Shown one piece after another: positions 8,635-17,513 of a stretch of DNA of 64,000 bases (position 1 is the first letter of the stretch; every line of letters starts with the position of its first letter). Source of the stretch: Nitrobacteraceae bacterium AZCC 1564 (lineage in GTDB: Bacteria; Pseudomonadota; Alphaproteobacteria; Rhizobiales; Xanthobacteraceae); contig JBAGRR010000001.1 in NCBI GenBank assembly GCA_036924835.1, positions 5,285,001-5,349,000 on the forward strand, read 5' to 3'. A program made the position numbers and the translations under genes. The notes under the pieces were generated by a model. That model did no database searches, was not told the origin of the DNA, and saw nothing but the letters and a program-made list of their open reading frames with translations.

Positions 8635-9445
8635 GCTCCCTCGTCTCCAGATCGCGCTTTTGCGCTAAGTTGATTGTGTCGCCCGCTTGGGCACGATCTA
8701 ACGTGCCACGTGGCCATAGGTTCAAAAAGTCCTGAGTTTCAAAAAAATCCTGGGATTGAAAACGGTGTCAATGTCCTGGATTTCCGGAAGCCTTTGGCTT
8801 CCGGGTCGGGAGCATCAGCCAGTTTTGTCTGCCGCGAGCAAGACTTTTCTTGTCGGCTCAATCAGTTGCGTTTCGCTGGGCGGAATTGTCGCGGCGGTTT
8901 GTGGGGGGAATAATCGCCCGGCGGTGAGGCGGATAAGCAGTAGGGTGCGAAATCGAAATCAGTATCAGGAGGGATGAGCCGACCTCTGGTCTCAAAGAGA
9001 TTGCAGTGGGTCGATGATACTGAACTCAAATGCGATGAGCGAAGGAGCGTGGCCTTTGCGAGAGGGTCTTGCCGCTTCTCTTGGTTTGTCGCTCGCCGTG
9101 AATGATCGAAAAGTATGAGGGCAGTTTGATTCAAGTTCGAGGTTGTCGTTCGAACTTATGGTCATTCAACAGACCTCGCATTTGTGATTTCACGCAGCAA
9201 TCCAGATCTTAGTTTGACGCGTTTTCTTCCCGCGAACCGTTAGCCACTTCGTTTGAATACGCTCTGGTCCTTGTCGTCGGCATATAGTGCGTGCGGAAAC
9301 GGCATTTGTAGGCTATAACCCGCATTGGTGTGATGTTTATCGTGGCGATTGTTCCTGACAAGCGTTGATCGAAGACCTGCATATCAGAGACATGCATTAG
9401 AGCTGGCCAAAAAGAAAACTGACCCAATATCAGGAGGCTACGGGA
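8635..9445. other. Intergenic stretch without a recognisable gene
   Basis: About 810 bases with no convincing coding frame. It holds the promoter region of the PanE-like gene on the minus strand and of the secreted protein at 9446 on the plus strand. A perfect hairpin, CCGGAAGCC (8784-8792), loop TTT, GGCTTCCGG (8796-8804), lies inside; it is not followed by a T-run, so it is not a standard terminator. Confidence 0.5.
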
Positions 9446-9907
9446 ATGTATCGAATCCTGAGCTCTTGTCTTTTTTCCTTTGCCCTCGTTTATTTGGTTG
9501 ATCTCGCCCTGCTTCCCTCGTCCGCGCAAGCGGGAGGTTCTGAATCGATTTCACAAGCGGGTGTTTCTGACGCCATTTCAGATTTCACTGCGCAGCGCGC
9601 ACAGCGTGGGCAACGTGCAGGCAACCGCCGACCAGGTGCGGGCCGGCCGGCACGGCGCCCACAAGGAGCAGTCCATCGTCCGGGACGACGTCCCGGTGTG
9701 CGTCCACCGATCGCAGGACATCGTCCTTGGGCACGTCCGCGACGTTACTCCTGGCGCCCGGGAGGCGCGATCGCTGCCGGCGCCGCATTGGGATTTGTCG
9801 CTGCTGCTAACGCTGCCCGTTGGGGCGGGAGGCCGCCAGCGCCTGATCTCTGTTGGTACTACACGAACCGGGCTCGCACCCGGGGATTCTGGGACATCTG
9901 CCCGTAA
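9446..9907 (+). CDS. Small secreted Arg/Pro-rich protein
   Basis: 153 residues after a clear CAGGAGG binding site. The first 29 residues form a signal peptide (hydrophobic LFSFALVYLVDLALLP, cleavage expected after SAQA). The middle (residues 50-105) is almost only Arg, Pro, Gly and His and is probably disordered. The end has a hydrophobic glycine-alanine segment (GAIAAGAALGFVAAANAA) and the motif CWYYTNRARTRGFWDICP, a C-terminal pattern I recall from many small bradyrhizobial exported proteins of unknown role. Confidence 0.65.
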   Translation: MYRILSSCLFSFALVYLVDLALLPSSAQAGGSESISQAGVSDAISDFTAQRAQRGQRAGNRRPGAGRPARRPQGAVHRPGRRPGVRPPIAGHRPWARPRRYSWRPGGAIAAGAALGFVAAANAARWGGRPPAPDLCWYYTNRARTRGFWDICP

Positions 9908-9931
9908 GCGCTGGACACACTCAAGCTGCCG

Positions 9932-9953
9932 GTGTCCCGAATCCAACGTTCGC
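9932..9953 (+). repeat. Half copy of the CTAG palindromic repeat family
   Basis: GTGTCCCGAATCCAACGTTC and two more bases match the left half of the elements at 18709 and 28905. No right arm follows. It lies between two small exported-protein genes. Confidence 0.5.
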
Positions 9954-9973
9954 CTCGAAGCACGGAGGTGAGG

Positions 9974-10456
9974 ATGCGCAGAAAAAGTTTGCTTGGCGCG
10001 TTGGGCGTGATGACGCTTTGTTGCGTCATCACCTCGCCGGCTGAGGCCCAATTGTTTCGCGCGGGGCGATTGCTATGTTTCTCGAGCCCTCGCGTCGGAT
10101 TGATCGTCGGGTCGACGCAATCGCTGCGTTGTGAATTCCACGCGACCACGGGTCATCGATACATCTACGCGGGACGGATCAGGCGCGTCGGACTCGATAT
10201 CGGTGCTACCACAGCAGGCGTTTTGTCCTGGGCCGTTCTTGCAAAGAACTCACGAATTGGCCCCGGAACTTTGCGGGGAACTTATGTCGGCGCTAGCGGA
10301 AGCCTCGCTTTTGGGCCGGGGCTCGGAGCCAATGTTCTCATCGGAGGATCGAGACGAAGCATTGCTCTGCAGCCGATCTCCATCGAGCGAAAAATCGGCG
10401 TCAATCTTGCCGCAGGCGTCACGAGCTTGACACTTGGGCCAAGAGGCAGGCGCTAA
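9974..10456 (+). CDS. DUF992 family exported protein
   Basis: 160 residues from ATG 9974, directly behind GGAGGTGAGG. A signal peptide (KSLLGALGVMTLCCVITSPA) ends at an AEA-Q cleavage site. The mature part has two cysteines near its start (LLCFSS, SLRCEF) and repeated glycine-rich strand segments (GLDIGATTAGVLSWAV, LRGTYVGASGSLAFG, GANVLIGG). This is the pattern of DUF992, a periplasmic or outer-membrane-associated family of unknown function frequent in Rhizobiales. Confidence 0.75.
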   Translation: MRRKSLLGALGVMTLCCVITSPAEAQLFRAGRLLCFSSPRVGLIVGSTQSLRCEFHATTGHRYIYAGRIRRVGLDIGATTAGVLSWAVLAKNSRIGPGTLRGTYVGASGSLAFGPGLGANVLIGGSRRSIALQPISIERKIGVNLAAGVTSLTLGPRGRR

Positions 10457-10484
10457 GCGAAGCTGGACAGCGACGATCGCAAGT

Positions 10485-10546
10485 CAAGTACTGGAAAAGG
10501 CAAGTACTGGAAAAGGCAAGTACTGGAAAAGGCAAGTAGGGGAAGG
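10485..10546 (+). repeat. Tandem repeat, 16-bp unit, nearly four copies
   Basis: CAAGTACTGGAAAAGG occurs three times in exact succession (10485-10500, 10501-10516, 10517-10532) and then as a shortened, changed copy to 10546. It lies in the leader region of the DUF1269 gene. Confidence 0.9.
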
Positions 10547-10577
10547 TCAACTTCGATTGGGGGCAAATCGTTCACCG

Positions 10578-10606
10578 AGGAGACTATCCATCAAGGAGAC
10601 TATCCA
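10578..10606 (+). promoter_or_regulatory. Duplicated ribosome binding site
   Basis: AGGAGACTATCCA occurs at 10578-10590 and again at 10594-10606, directly before ATG 10607. The period is 16, the same as the tandem repeat just upstream. The second copy is placed correctly for translation; the first would be a spare. Confidence 0.75.
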
Positions 10607-11206
10607 ATGTCTGATCTCGTCATCGTTGGTTTTGAAAATCAGAATGATGCCGATCGCGTCTTGACCGATCTGACCCGGTTGCAAAAGGAATATCTAATCG
10701 ATCTTGAGGACGCCGTTGTCGCCATTCGCGATGCCGACGGCACCGTTCGGATCAAGCAATCCGTCAATCTCGTTCGGGTCGGCGCGACCGCAGGTGGTTT
10801 GAATGGAGCATTGCTGGGAAGTTTGATCGGCCTCTTGTTTCTCAATCCACTCGCCGGCTTTGCGATGGGAGGATTGATCGGAGCCGGATCAGGCGCTCTT
10901 TCGGGCAGCTTGATGGACTTTGGAATCAATGACGACTTCATCAAGCAGATCGGCGAGACGATCAAACCCGATACGTCGGCTCTGTTTCTCCTGATCCGCA
11001 AAGCGCAGCCGGAGAAGGTCCTCAAAGAGCTGCATCAGTACAAGGGACATCTCATTCGTTCATCGTTGTCTCCTGAGCAGGAAGAGAAATTGAAGGAGGC
11101 GCTTGAACGCGCGCAGGTGCCAAGTCCAAGTGCCGGCGTCGAAGGTGCGGCGGCCGCAGCCGCGCGCCAAGCTGATACTGGAGGAGCGCCTGCGACCGCG
11201 GGATGA
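10607..11206 (+). CDS. DUF1269 family membrane protein
   Basis: 199 residues. The N-terminus (DLVIVGFENQNDADRVLTDL) is a small alpha/beta domain. The centre (residues 65-100) is a glycine-rich hydrophobic hairpin (GALLGSLIGLLFLNPLAGFA, then MGGLIGAGSGALSGS), and FIKQIGETIKPDTSALFLLI follows. This order is typical of DUF1269 proteins, whose role is unknown but which often appear among stress genes. The last 35 residues are an Ala/Pro-rich tail. Confidence 0.85.
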   Translation: MSDLVIVGFENQNDADRVLTDLTRLQKEYLIDLEDAVVAIRDADGTVRIKQSVNLVRVGATAGGLNGALLGSLIGLLFLNPLAGFAMGGLIGAGSGALSGSLMDFGINDDFIKQIGETIKPDTSALFLLIRKAQPEKVLKELHQYKGHLIRSSLSPEQEEKLKEALERAQVPSPSAGVEGAAAAAARQADTGGAPATAG

Positions 11207-11210
11207 GTGT

Positions 11211-11316
11211 CCCCTCAATTCCGGCAAGCGGATGCTCCAATCGGGGCGTGGGCCGGGCGGATTGAAGATCCGCTCGGCTCCTGCTCATCGGCTGGGATCT
11301 CGCCCGGCAGATAGTT
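11211..11316 (-). pseudogene. 3'-end remnant of a duplicated MFS transporter gene
   Basis: Read on the minus strand, this segment encodes NYLPGEIPADEQEP and ends RN-stop. The MFS gene at 12619-14271 ends NYLPGEIPAEDEEPNRASVH-QN-stop. The bases after the stop (CCCCTCAATT on the plus strand) also match. A second copy of this transporter gene evidently once lay here and all but its end was lost. No more of it is visible up to 11430. Confidence 0.6.
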
Positions 11317-11429
11317 GGCCGCGAACTTGACCTACGGCCGGTGAGCGTTGGTTTAGGAAACATGATTGAGCGATCTCCGGCGTGAATGTGGCACATCTCG
11401 TCGGCCGCTCGCTAAACGAGGAGACGCGC

Positions 11430-11954
11430 ATGGCTATTTCCTGCAAACTCGAGCGCAGTTTGGTGAGCCACGAGGAGTATGGTGTGATCCAGGCCTCGCA
11501 TCATCCCGAAATCTACGCTCTCGATCTTTCCGGCCTGGAGAAACTTCGCGGCCGCCTGCAACAGATGCGCGACAAGGAGCGGACTCTGGCGAGACAGAAG
11601 CAACGAGAGCGGCGGGGCAAGGCCGAACCGCGCGGCGGTAGCTTTCCGGGGACGACCGAGCAGCCACTGAAGCGCCAGCAGGTTTTTGCGAAGGCCGTCA
11701 AGCGCCTGAACAACGAAGTCAACCGCATCCGCTACCTGGAAGCGCGCGCGGCCAACGTTGATGCCGCGCGCCGCGCTCTCGCCATGCGGCGCGCTGCCAG
11801 CTTCCCAGCTTACCCGGCGGCAGGCGACACAGCGAACGACGGAATGAATCCGGAGCCCAGCCGCCGCCGCAGGACCACCGTGCCGAGAAAACGGATTGGC
11901 AGCATCTTAAAAGCAACGAAGGTCGCGCAGGCGAGGCGCGATTCCAGGAATTGA
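11430..11954 (+). CDS. Hypothetical basic, coiled-coil-rich protein
   Basis: 174 residues from ATG 11430 behind GAGGAGA. After a short N-terminal part there is a charged helix (residues 35-70, GLEKLRGRLQQMRDKERTLA) and a second one (KAVKRLNNEVNRIRYLEARA). The C-terminus is rich in Arg, Lys and Pro. Very basic overall, so it could bind nucleic acid, but I do not recognise a family and no neighbour clarifies its job. Confidence 0.55.
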   Translation: MAISCKLERSLVSHEEYGVIQASHHPEIYALDLSGLEKLRGRLQQMRDKERTLARQKQRERRGKAEPRGGSFPGTTEQPLKRQQVFAKAVKRLNNEVNRIRYLEARAANVDAARRALAMRRAASFPAYPAAGDTANDGMNPEPSRRRRTTVPRKRIGSILKATKVAQARRDSRN

Positions 11955-12046
11955 CGTTTACGGCCGGCCGAAGTCAGTTTGTTGCGCGACCTCCTACGAG
12001 TGGGACGCCTGCTACGCGGACACGTCGCAGGGCCTATGATCTTTCA

Positions 12047-12607
12047 TCATGCGGTACGGGTGGCTGGATGCAGCGCATATGTCAGCCATCCGAGACCGTG
12101 AGACAGCAGATCAATGCCGAGGAGCAAACCAAGCACCCAAAGGCCGCTTGCCGGGAAGCCCGTGAGAACAATAAGGCCCGCCAAAACGCCAAATACGCCT
12201 GACAGAAGTATGATCCAGCCCGATTGCCGCCAGTGCTTGACGCCGATCATGAAGCGGATGATCCCCGATAAGATGAGCATTAAGGCCAGGATATAAGTCA
12301 GGATCAGCGCGCTGATGACCGGCTGGGTGATGAGCACGATGCCGAACGCGACATAGAGGATGCCGAGCACGATCTGCCAGACGAATTCTCCCCATCCCTT
12401 TGTCCAGAACGCGTGACCGATTTCAAACACGCCGGCCGCGATCGCCATCCATCCAATGAAGATCGTGCTGACGAGCGTGAAAAACGCGACGTCCGCGAGG
12501 ACCAGAAGGGCGATCACGATCAGGCCGACGCCCAGCATGATGCAGGCCCATAGCGGTGGGGTGGCGCGTGTCAGCTCAACAGATGCGCTATTGCCATACG
12601 TGCTCAT
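12047..12607 (-). CDS. hdeD: HdeD family acid-resistance membrane protein
   Basis: 186 residues from the ATG at 12607 (GAGGGG about 7 bases upstream; ATG 12613 also possible). Six hydrophobic segments in three pairs, such as IMLGVGLIVIALLVLADVAF, IVLGILYVAFGIVLI and IILLSGVFGVLAGLIVL, match the DUF308/HdeD family of the inner membrane. In E. coli HdeD takes part in acid resistance at high cell density. The gene starts 11 bases after the MFS stop and follows a glutaminase, supporting an acid-stress role. Confidence 0.85.
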   Translation of the reverse strand: MSTYGNSASVELTRATPPLWACIMLGVGLIVIALLVLADVAFFTLVSTIFIGWMAIAAGVFEIGHAFWTKGWGEFVWQIVLGILYVAFGIVLITQPVISALILTYILALMLILSGIIRFMIGVKHWRQSGWIILLSGVFGVLAGLIVLTGFPASGLWVLGLLLGIDLLSHGLGWLTYALHPATRTA

Positions 12608-12618
12608 TCTCATTCCCC

Positions 12619-14271
12619 TCAATTCTGGTGAACAGATGCTCGGTTGGGCTCCTCATCTTCGGCCGGGATCTCGCCCGGCAGATAGTTCGGCAAGCGACTA
12701 GATGGAAAGATCGCCAGCAGCGACAGTCCCGCCATGATCAAGAGGCCGATCTTCAACGCGCGCAGCCGCGCTTCCGTGTTCACCCGGATTGCTTCGTCCA
12801 CCTGCTGCGGTGTGGCGGTGGTTCCTTCCATCACGGTGCGCAGCCGGTCGTTGCTGACGAACGTGATGTTGTCGAGATTGACCTGACTTTGAATCTCCTT
12901 CGGCAACGTCGGATTAGCCGCGATCATCCCGAACGCGATGGTGCTGAGGAGGCCCACGAGCAGCGCGCCTGCCAGCGCCGTGCCGACTGCGGATGCGAGA
13001 TTTTGTGTGGTGCCACGCAGTGAACCCACATCGCCCGCAAGCTCCTTGGGCGAGGCGGTGACCAGCACGTTGAACAAGAGTGTCACCAGCGATCCCTGGC
13101 CGATGCCGAACAGCACGAGTCCGAACAGAACCGGAATTTCGGTCCAGTCATTGCGGACGACGAAGGCGAGCCACAACAGCGCGATGGTGCATAGTGCGAA
13201 GCCGAATTGGCCGATGCGACGCGGCGTCAGCTTGTCATATACGTTGACGATCAGCATCGCTGCGAAGAATACCGTCAGGTTGAACGGCATCATTGCAATC
13301 GCAGTGGCGAGCGGTGTTCGCCCCTGCACGATTTGAATGTAGAGCGGAACCGAGAAGTTCAATGCGGCCTCCAGGGCGACGACGACAAAGAGCGCATAGA
13401 CCGCGTTGCGCTCTTCCGGTGAATCGATCACGTCAGGGGCAAGCAGTGGGGTGCGGCCCGCTGCCTGGGCGCGATGTGTCCAGGCGAGAAACGCCTGGCC
13501 GAGGAACGCGCCGATCACGATCAGGAGTGGCGCAGGCGAAAGGCCGAGCAGATTGAAGGGCGCGTTCGCGGTGGCCACCAAGATGCCCCAATTATTCAGG
13601 TTGTTGAACCCGAACACCATGAAGATGATGGCGGCGGCTGCGAGGATGACGCCGACGATGTCGATGCTCACATCCGGCCGGCCATGGTCGGGCCGGAGGC
13701 GGAAGCTCAGCAGGAACGCGAGGGCGGAGGCCGCAATGAGAACGCCGAACGCCGGCCGCCAGCCGATATAGGTGCCGAGCACGCCGCCGATCACGAAGGC
13801 CAACACGCCGGCCAAGGCGCGCGCGGAGCCCAGCGCGCCAACGGCGGTCGCCTGCTGCCGTCCGGTGTAGTTCTCGGCAATGAGCGCGACCAGGGACGGA
13901 ACGATCACCGCACCGGCTGCACCGCAGAGCGCCTGTGCCGTGATCATCGTTGTTGCAGTCGGGCTGAACGTCATGATGATCTGAGCAACGAAGAACACGG
14001 TGACGGCGGCACGGAAGACCATGAGCGCGCCCAATCGTTGCGCGAGCTTGGCGCCGAGCATGACGAAGCCGGCCACCAGCATCGAATAAGCGACGATGCC
14101 CGTGCCGACCGTGGTCGGCGGAACGCCGAAGCTCTGTACCATTCCGCCCATCGCTACGGGTAGCGAGGCGACGTTGAAGGACATGATCATCTGGCCGAGG
14201 GCGATGGCCATCATCGGCACCCATGATGTCCGCGCTTCCTCGTGATATCTTTCGGCTGCTATGGTTGTCAT
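12619..14271 (-). CDS. MFS transporter, DHA2 (EmrB/QacA)-like, 14 helices
   Basis: 550 residues after a GGAGGA binding site. Multiple hydrophobic helices run through the whole chain. MVFRAAVTVFFVAQIIMTF and ALCGAAGAVIVPSLVALIAE fit the first half of MFS proteins, and a long periplasmic loop near residues 440-500 (NPTLPKEIQSQVNLDNITFV) is typical of 14-helix DHA2 exporters. The substrate is unknown. Placed between glutaminase and hdeD, it takes the position that the glutamate/GABA antiporter GadC holds in other acid-resistance loci, but it belongs to a different superfamily, so antiport of glutamate is only a thought. Confidence 0.8.
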   Translation of the reverse strand: MTTIAAERYHEEARTSWVPMMAIALGQMIMSFNVASLPVAMGGMVQSFGVPPTTVGTGIVAYSMLVAGFVMLGAKLAQRLGALMVFRAAVTVFFVAQIIMTFSPTATTMITAQALCGAAGAVIVPSLVALIAENYTGRQQATAVGALGSARALAGVLAFVIGGVLGTYIGWRPAFGVLIAASALAFLLSFRLRPDHGRPDVSIDIVGVILAAAAIIFMVFGFNNLNNWGILVATANAPFNLLGLSPAPLLIVIGAFLGQAFLAWTHRAQAAGRTPLLAPDVIDSPEERNAVYALFVVVALEAALNFSVPLYIQIVQGRTPLATAIAMMPFNLTVFFAAMLIVNVYDKLTPRRIGQFGFALCTIALLWLAFVVRNDWTEIPVLFGLVLFGIGQGSLVTLLFNVLVTASPKELAGDVGSLRGTTQNLASAVGTALAGALLVGLLSTIAFGMIAANPTLPKEIQSQVNLDNITFVSNDRLRTVMEGTTATPQQVDEAIRVNTEARLRALKIGLLIMAGLSLLAIFPSSRLPNYLPGEIPAEDEEPNRASVHQN

Positions 14272-14334
14272 CGTGTCCTCCGATTGAGTCGGGTTTCGAT
14301 CAGTCGAGACAGCAGCAGCAGGATGGCGTCGCGC

Positions 14335-15327
14335 TCACTCTTCAGGCTGCGAGACGAACAGATCCATTCCCAACCTTTGCGATAAAAACTTTGCTGCCAG
14401 CTGCCCCTTCACGCTGTTGCCTGCGGCGTCGAGCGGAGGTGCGAATGTGCCGAACCCGCCCTTGCCGGGAGAGACCGCAACGATGCCGCCGCCGATGCCG
14501 CTCTTGCCGGGCAGCCCGATGTCGTAGAGCCAATCGCCGGACGTTTCATACAGTCCCGCGGTGATCATGACGGCAAGGGCGTAATGGCACACGCCGGCAT
14601 TGACGACCCGCTCACGCGTGACGGGATTGACGCCGCCGTCGGCGAGCGTTGCGCCCATCACCGCGAGATCCCTTGCGCTGACGTTCAGCGAGCACTGCCG
14701 GGTGTAAAGATCGGTTGCCTGCTTGGCGTCGGAGTAAATCCGATCGTAGCTCTCCAGCAGCCGTGCGATGCTGCGGTTGCGGAAATTGGTTTGCGAGGCC
14801 GACGCATAAACTTCCTCGTTGAGCGGCAGCTTGCGGCCGGCGAAGCGCGATAGTCCCTCGTGGAGAAACTGCCAGCGCTCTTCAGCCGTCTTTCCCGGCG
14901 CCAGACTCGTGGTCGCGATGGCGCCTGCGTTCACCATCGGGTTGGTGCGGCCATCGCCACGCTCGATGGCCGTGAGTGAATTGAACGGAAAGCCGGTGGC
15001 GTTTGCGCCCAATTTTTTACGGGCTTCTTCCGGGCCGATCGTTTCGCAAATCAGCGCGAACACGAACGGTTTCGACACGCTCATGATGGAGAATTCGTGA
15101 TCGATATCTCCCGCGCCGTAGACGCGTCCGTTGGTGCTGACGATGCAAACGCCGAACAAGTCCTTCGGGGCGCGGGCGAGCGCAGGGTAGACCTGCGAGT
15201 TTTCGCCATCCTTGTTCGAGTTGAAGAGCGCGTGCGCGTCGTCGACGAGTCGTTGCACATGCTCATCTTCGGGAAGATGTCCCGTTGAGACGAAAGGCCT
15301 TTCTTCTGCGACCGACGGCAAGTCCAT
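14335..15327 (-). CDS. glsA: Glutaminase
   Basis: 330 residues from the ATG at 15327 with GGGAGAG upstream. Glutaminase hydrolyses L-glutamine to glutamate and ammonia. Visible are the serine-lysine catalytic pair in IMSVSKPFVFALI, PMVNAGAIATTS, the TDLYTRQCSLNVSARDLAVM block, and GLPGKSGIGGGIVAVSPGKG near the C-terminus. All belong to the bacterial serine-dependent glutaminase family. Ammonia released by this reaction neutralises protons in glutamine-dependent acid resistance. It is the first gene of a glsA-MFS-hdeD unit, with 63 bases to the MFS gene. Confidence 0.93.
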   Translation of the reverse strand: MDLPSVAEERPFVSTGHLPEDEHVQRLVDDAHALFNSNKDGENSQVYPALARAPKDLFGVCIVSTNGRVYGAGDIDHEFSIMSVSKPFVFALICETIGPEEARKKLGANATGFPFNSLTAIERGDGRTNPMVNAGAIATTSLAPGKTAEERWQFLHEGLSRFAGRKLPLNEEVYASASQTNFRNRSIARLLESYDRIYSDAKQATDLYTRQCSLNVSARDLAVMGATLADGGVNPVTRERVVNAGVCHYALAVMITAGLYETSGDWLYDIGLPGKSGIGGGIVAVSPGKGGFGTFAPPLDAAGNSVKGQLAAKFLSQRLGMDLFVSQPEE

Positions 15328-15683
15328 TGGACTCTCCCATCTAACTGAGATCGTCTTGTGGATCGTCTTAGTTATTCGGCAACACAGCAGTTCGCGTATG
15401 CGAAGATCGGCGTTCATTCATGTAACTTCCACGAGTAAACGCCCGCGGATGCATGGAGTCAATTGCACAGGCGGGAATGCAACGCAGCGTCATATCAGGG
15501 CCCCTTCATGTGCAGCTCTCCGCAGAAAACCTTTCGCTTTAAAGAGCTTTCATCCCAACTGGGCGAAGTTAAGATGTGTCGCTGCGCGGTAACATTCGAA
15601 GACAAGTTGATTTACATCTTCCGTATCGGCATTTTTCCGTGTGATCTTGGCTCGCCGTCGTTGCACAACGTGAAAGCCATCCG
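15328..15683. other. Divergent intergenic region, nothing recognised
   Basis: 356 bases between glsA (minus) and the phosphoesterase gene (plus). It must hold both promoters. No inverted repeat of note, no RNA gene and no convincing small frame was seen. Confidence 0.4.
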
Positions 15684-17513
15684 ATGACGCAACCCGACGC
15701 TACAGCGAGGAAGAATGCGCAGACGCGTGAAGGCCTGCTGGTCGATCCGCGCGAAGGCGACGCTGAGGACGATGTTGCCGCCACCAAGCAGCGCTCACTG
15801 CTTGCCATCGCAGGCGGGCTGCTGGTCGAGATCAGTTTGCCGAAGCTGCTGCTGGCGTGGACGATGTCGCTGGCGTTGCCTGCGATGTTGCTCGGTCTTG
15901 CACCTCTGGTGGCGACCGGATGGGCTGCGACGGCGACAGAGCAAGTCCGATATCTGACCTCGATCGGCGCCGCGCTTGGCATGCTCATCGTGCTGGCGCT
16001 GGGCTGGATCGCCTGGCGACCGCTGTTTCGATTGGCAGAAGCGAATTTCTGGTCGCTGAACGCGCTCGCGGTGCAGCCTGCATACGTGTTTTGCCGCGAA
16101 GCGATCCGCCATCTGATGGAGCGATGGTTCGGCGCAAAACGCTCAGCGATGCAGCGCGCGCGATTGCGTGCGGCGAGCTCAGCCGCGGCGGGCACAGTGG
16201 TCTGCGTCTTCGCCGTGCTCGTTGTTCTCGCGATCTGGCCTAGTACGCGCTGGCTCGGCAATGTCAGCGACCTGATGGCGCCGTATCGTCTGATTGTTCC
16301 CACCATTGCCAACGCCGTTGCGCTGACGTCGCTTTATCTTGCTGCGGCCGCGCTGGTGTGGGGCTTTGCGGACGCAAGCATGGACCAGCCGGTCGATTTT
16401 GCGGAATTTGATGCCGCAAGTCCGACGAGCCGGACCTGGCGTGTCGCGCATCTGTCGGACATCCATGTGGTTGGGGAACGTTATGGCTTCCGCATGGAAA
16501 GCGGGCGCGGCGGCCCGCAAGGGAATCATCGCCTGGAGCGTCTGCTCGCACGGCTTGCCGCCATTCATGCCAGCGATCCGCTCGATGTCGTGCTGATCTC
16601 GGGCGATATGACCGATGCCGGTCTGTCAACAGAATGGGCTGAATTCTTCGACGCAGTGGCGAAGCATCCTGCGCTTCTCGCGCGGATGATCCTTCTGCCG
16701 GGCAATCATGATGTAAACATCGTCGATCGGACCAATCCGGCGCGGCTCGATCTGCCATTCAGTCCGGGCAAACGTTTTCGCCAGATGCGGACGCTATCGG
16801 CGATGGCGGCAGTCCAGGGCGCGCGCGTGCGCGTCGCCGGCGACGAGGGCGTGCAATCGGCGCGCAGGCTTGATGAAAGCCTGAACGTGCATCAGCCTGA
16901 CATGATTGCATTCACGCAGGGCGGCGGCATGCTGCGTGCCCTGCGGCTGCGAGAGGTGTTTGACGAGCAGTTTCCAATGCTGCTGCCGCCGGACGACGAG
17001 GATGGGCTCGGGATGATCATTCTCAACTCGAATGCGCAGACGCATTTCTCGTTCACCAACGCGCTGGGTCTTGTATCCGTAGAGCAGGCGTACCGTCTTG
17101 TCGCGATCATGAGTGCATATCCCAAGGCGCGATGGATCGTCGCGCTGCATCATCATTTGATGGAATATCCCATGCCGGGCGTGAAATTCTCCGAGCGGGT
17201 CGGGACGGCGCTGGTCAATGGAAGCTGGTTTGTTCGAAAGCTGAAGCCATTCGCAAACCGCATCGTCATCATGCACGGCCATCGTCACATCGATTGGATC
17301 GGCACATGCGGCACGATGAAAATCATCTCTGCGCCATCGCCGGTGATGAACGCGACCGATGCGCAGACGACGCATTTCCATATCCATACGCTCGCAAGCG
17401 GCCTGGATGGCAGGCTGTGCCTGCTCCCGCCCGAAAAGGTAGAGATCGCCGGTTTGAAGCGAGAGGGCGATGAACCTCAGCTTGGCTTATCGCCGAGGCA
17501 ATCTTCCACATAG
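15684..17513 (+). CDS. Membrane-anchored metallophosphoesterase
   Basis: 609 residues. The N-terminal 240 residues hold about four or five membrane helices (LLLAWTMSLALPAMLLGLAP, AALGMLIVLALGWIAW, GTVVCVFAVLVVLAIWP, TSLYLAAAALVWGF). The rest is a calcineurin-like phosphoesterase with the metal motifs in order: HLSDIHV (DxH), ISGDMTD (GD), LPGNHDVN (GNHD), VALHHHLM (H), and HGHRHID (GHxH). The active domain is presumably on the cytoplasmic face; the substrate is unknown. Its 3' end overlaps the convergent AI-2E transporter gene by 37 bases. Confidence 0.85.
   Translation: MTQPDATARKNAQTREGLLVDPREGDAEDDVAATKQRSLLAIAGGLLVEISLPKLLLAWTMSLALPAMLLGLAPLVATGWAATATEQVRYLTSIGAALGMLIVLALGWIAWRPLFRLAEANFWSLNALAVQPAYVFCREAIRHLMERWFGAKRSAMQRARLRAASSAAAGTVVCVFAVLVVLAIWPSTRWLGNVSDLMAPYRLIVPTIANAVALTSLYLAAAALVWGFADASMDQPVDFAEFDAASPTSRTWRVAHLSDIHVVGERYGFRMESGRGGPQGNHRLERLLARLAAIHASDPLDVVLISGDMTDAGLSTEWAEFFDAVAKHPALLARMILLPGNHDVNIVDRTNPARLDLPFSPGKRFRQMRTLSAMAAVQGARVRVAGDEGVQSARRLDESLNVHQPDMIAFTQGGGMLRALRLREVFDEQFPMLLPPDDEDGLGMIILNSNAQTHFSFTNALGLVSVEQAYRLVAIMSAYPKARWIVALHHHLMEYPMPGVKFSERVGTALVNGSWFVRKLKPFANRIVIMHGHRHIDWIGTCGTMKIISAPSPVMNATDAQTTHFHIHTLASGLDGRLCLLPPEKVEIAGLKREGDEPQLGLSPRQSST

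Noticed and set aside
8784..8804. Perfect 9-bp hairpin as a terminator
   Set aside because: No T-run follows on either strand and it lies upstream of, not behind, the neighbouring genes.
10485..10546. Short direct repeats as a mini CRISPR
   Set aside because: The 16-bp units follow each other with no spacer; it is a simple tandem repeat.
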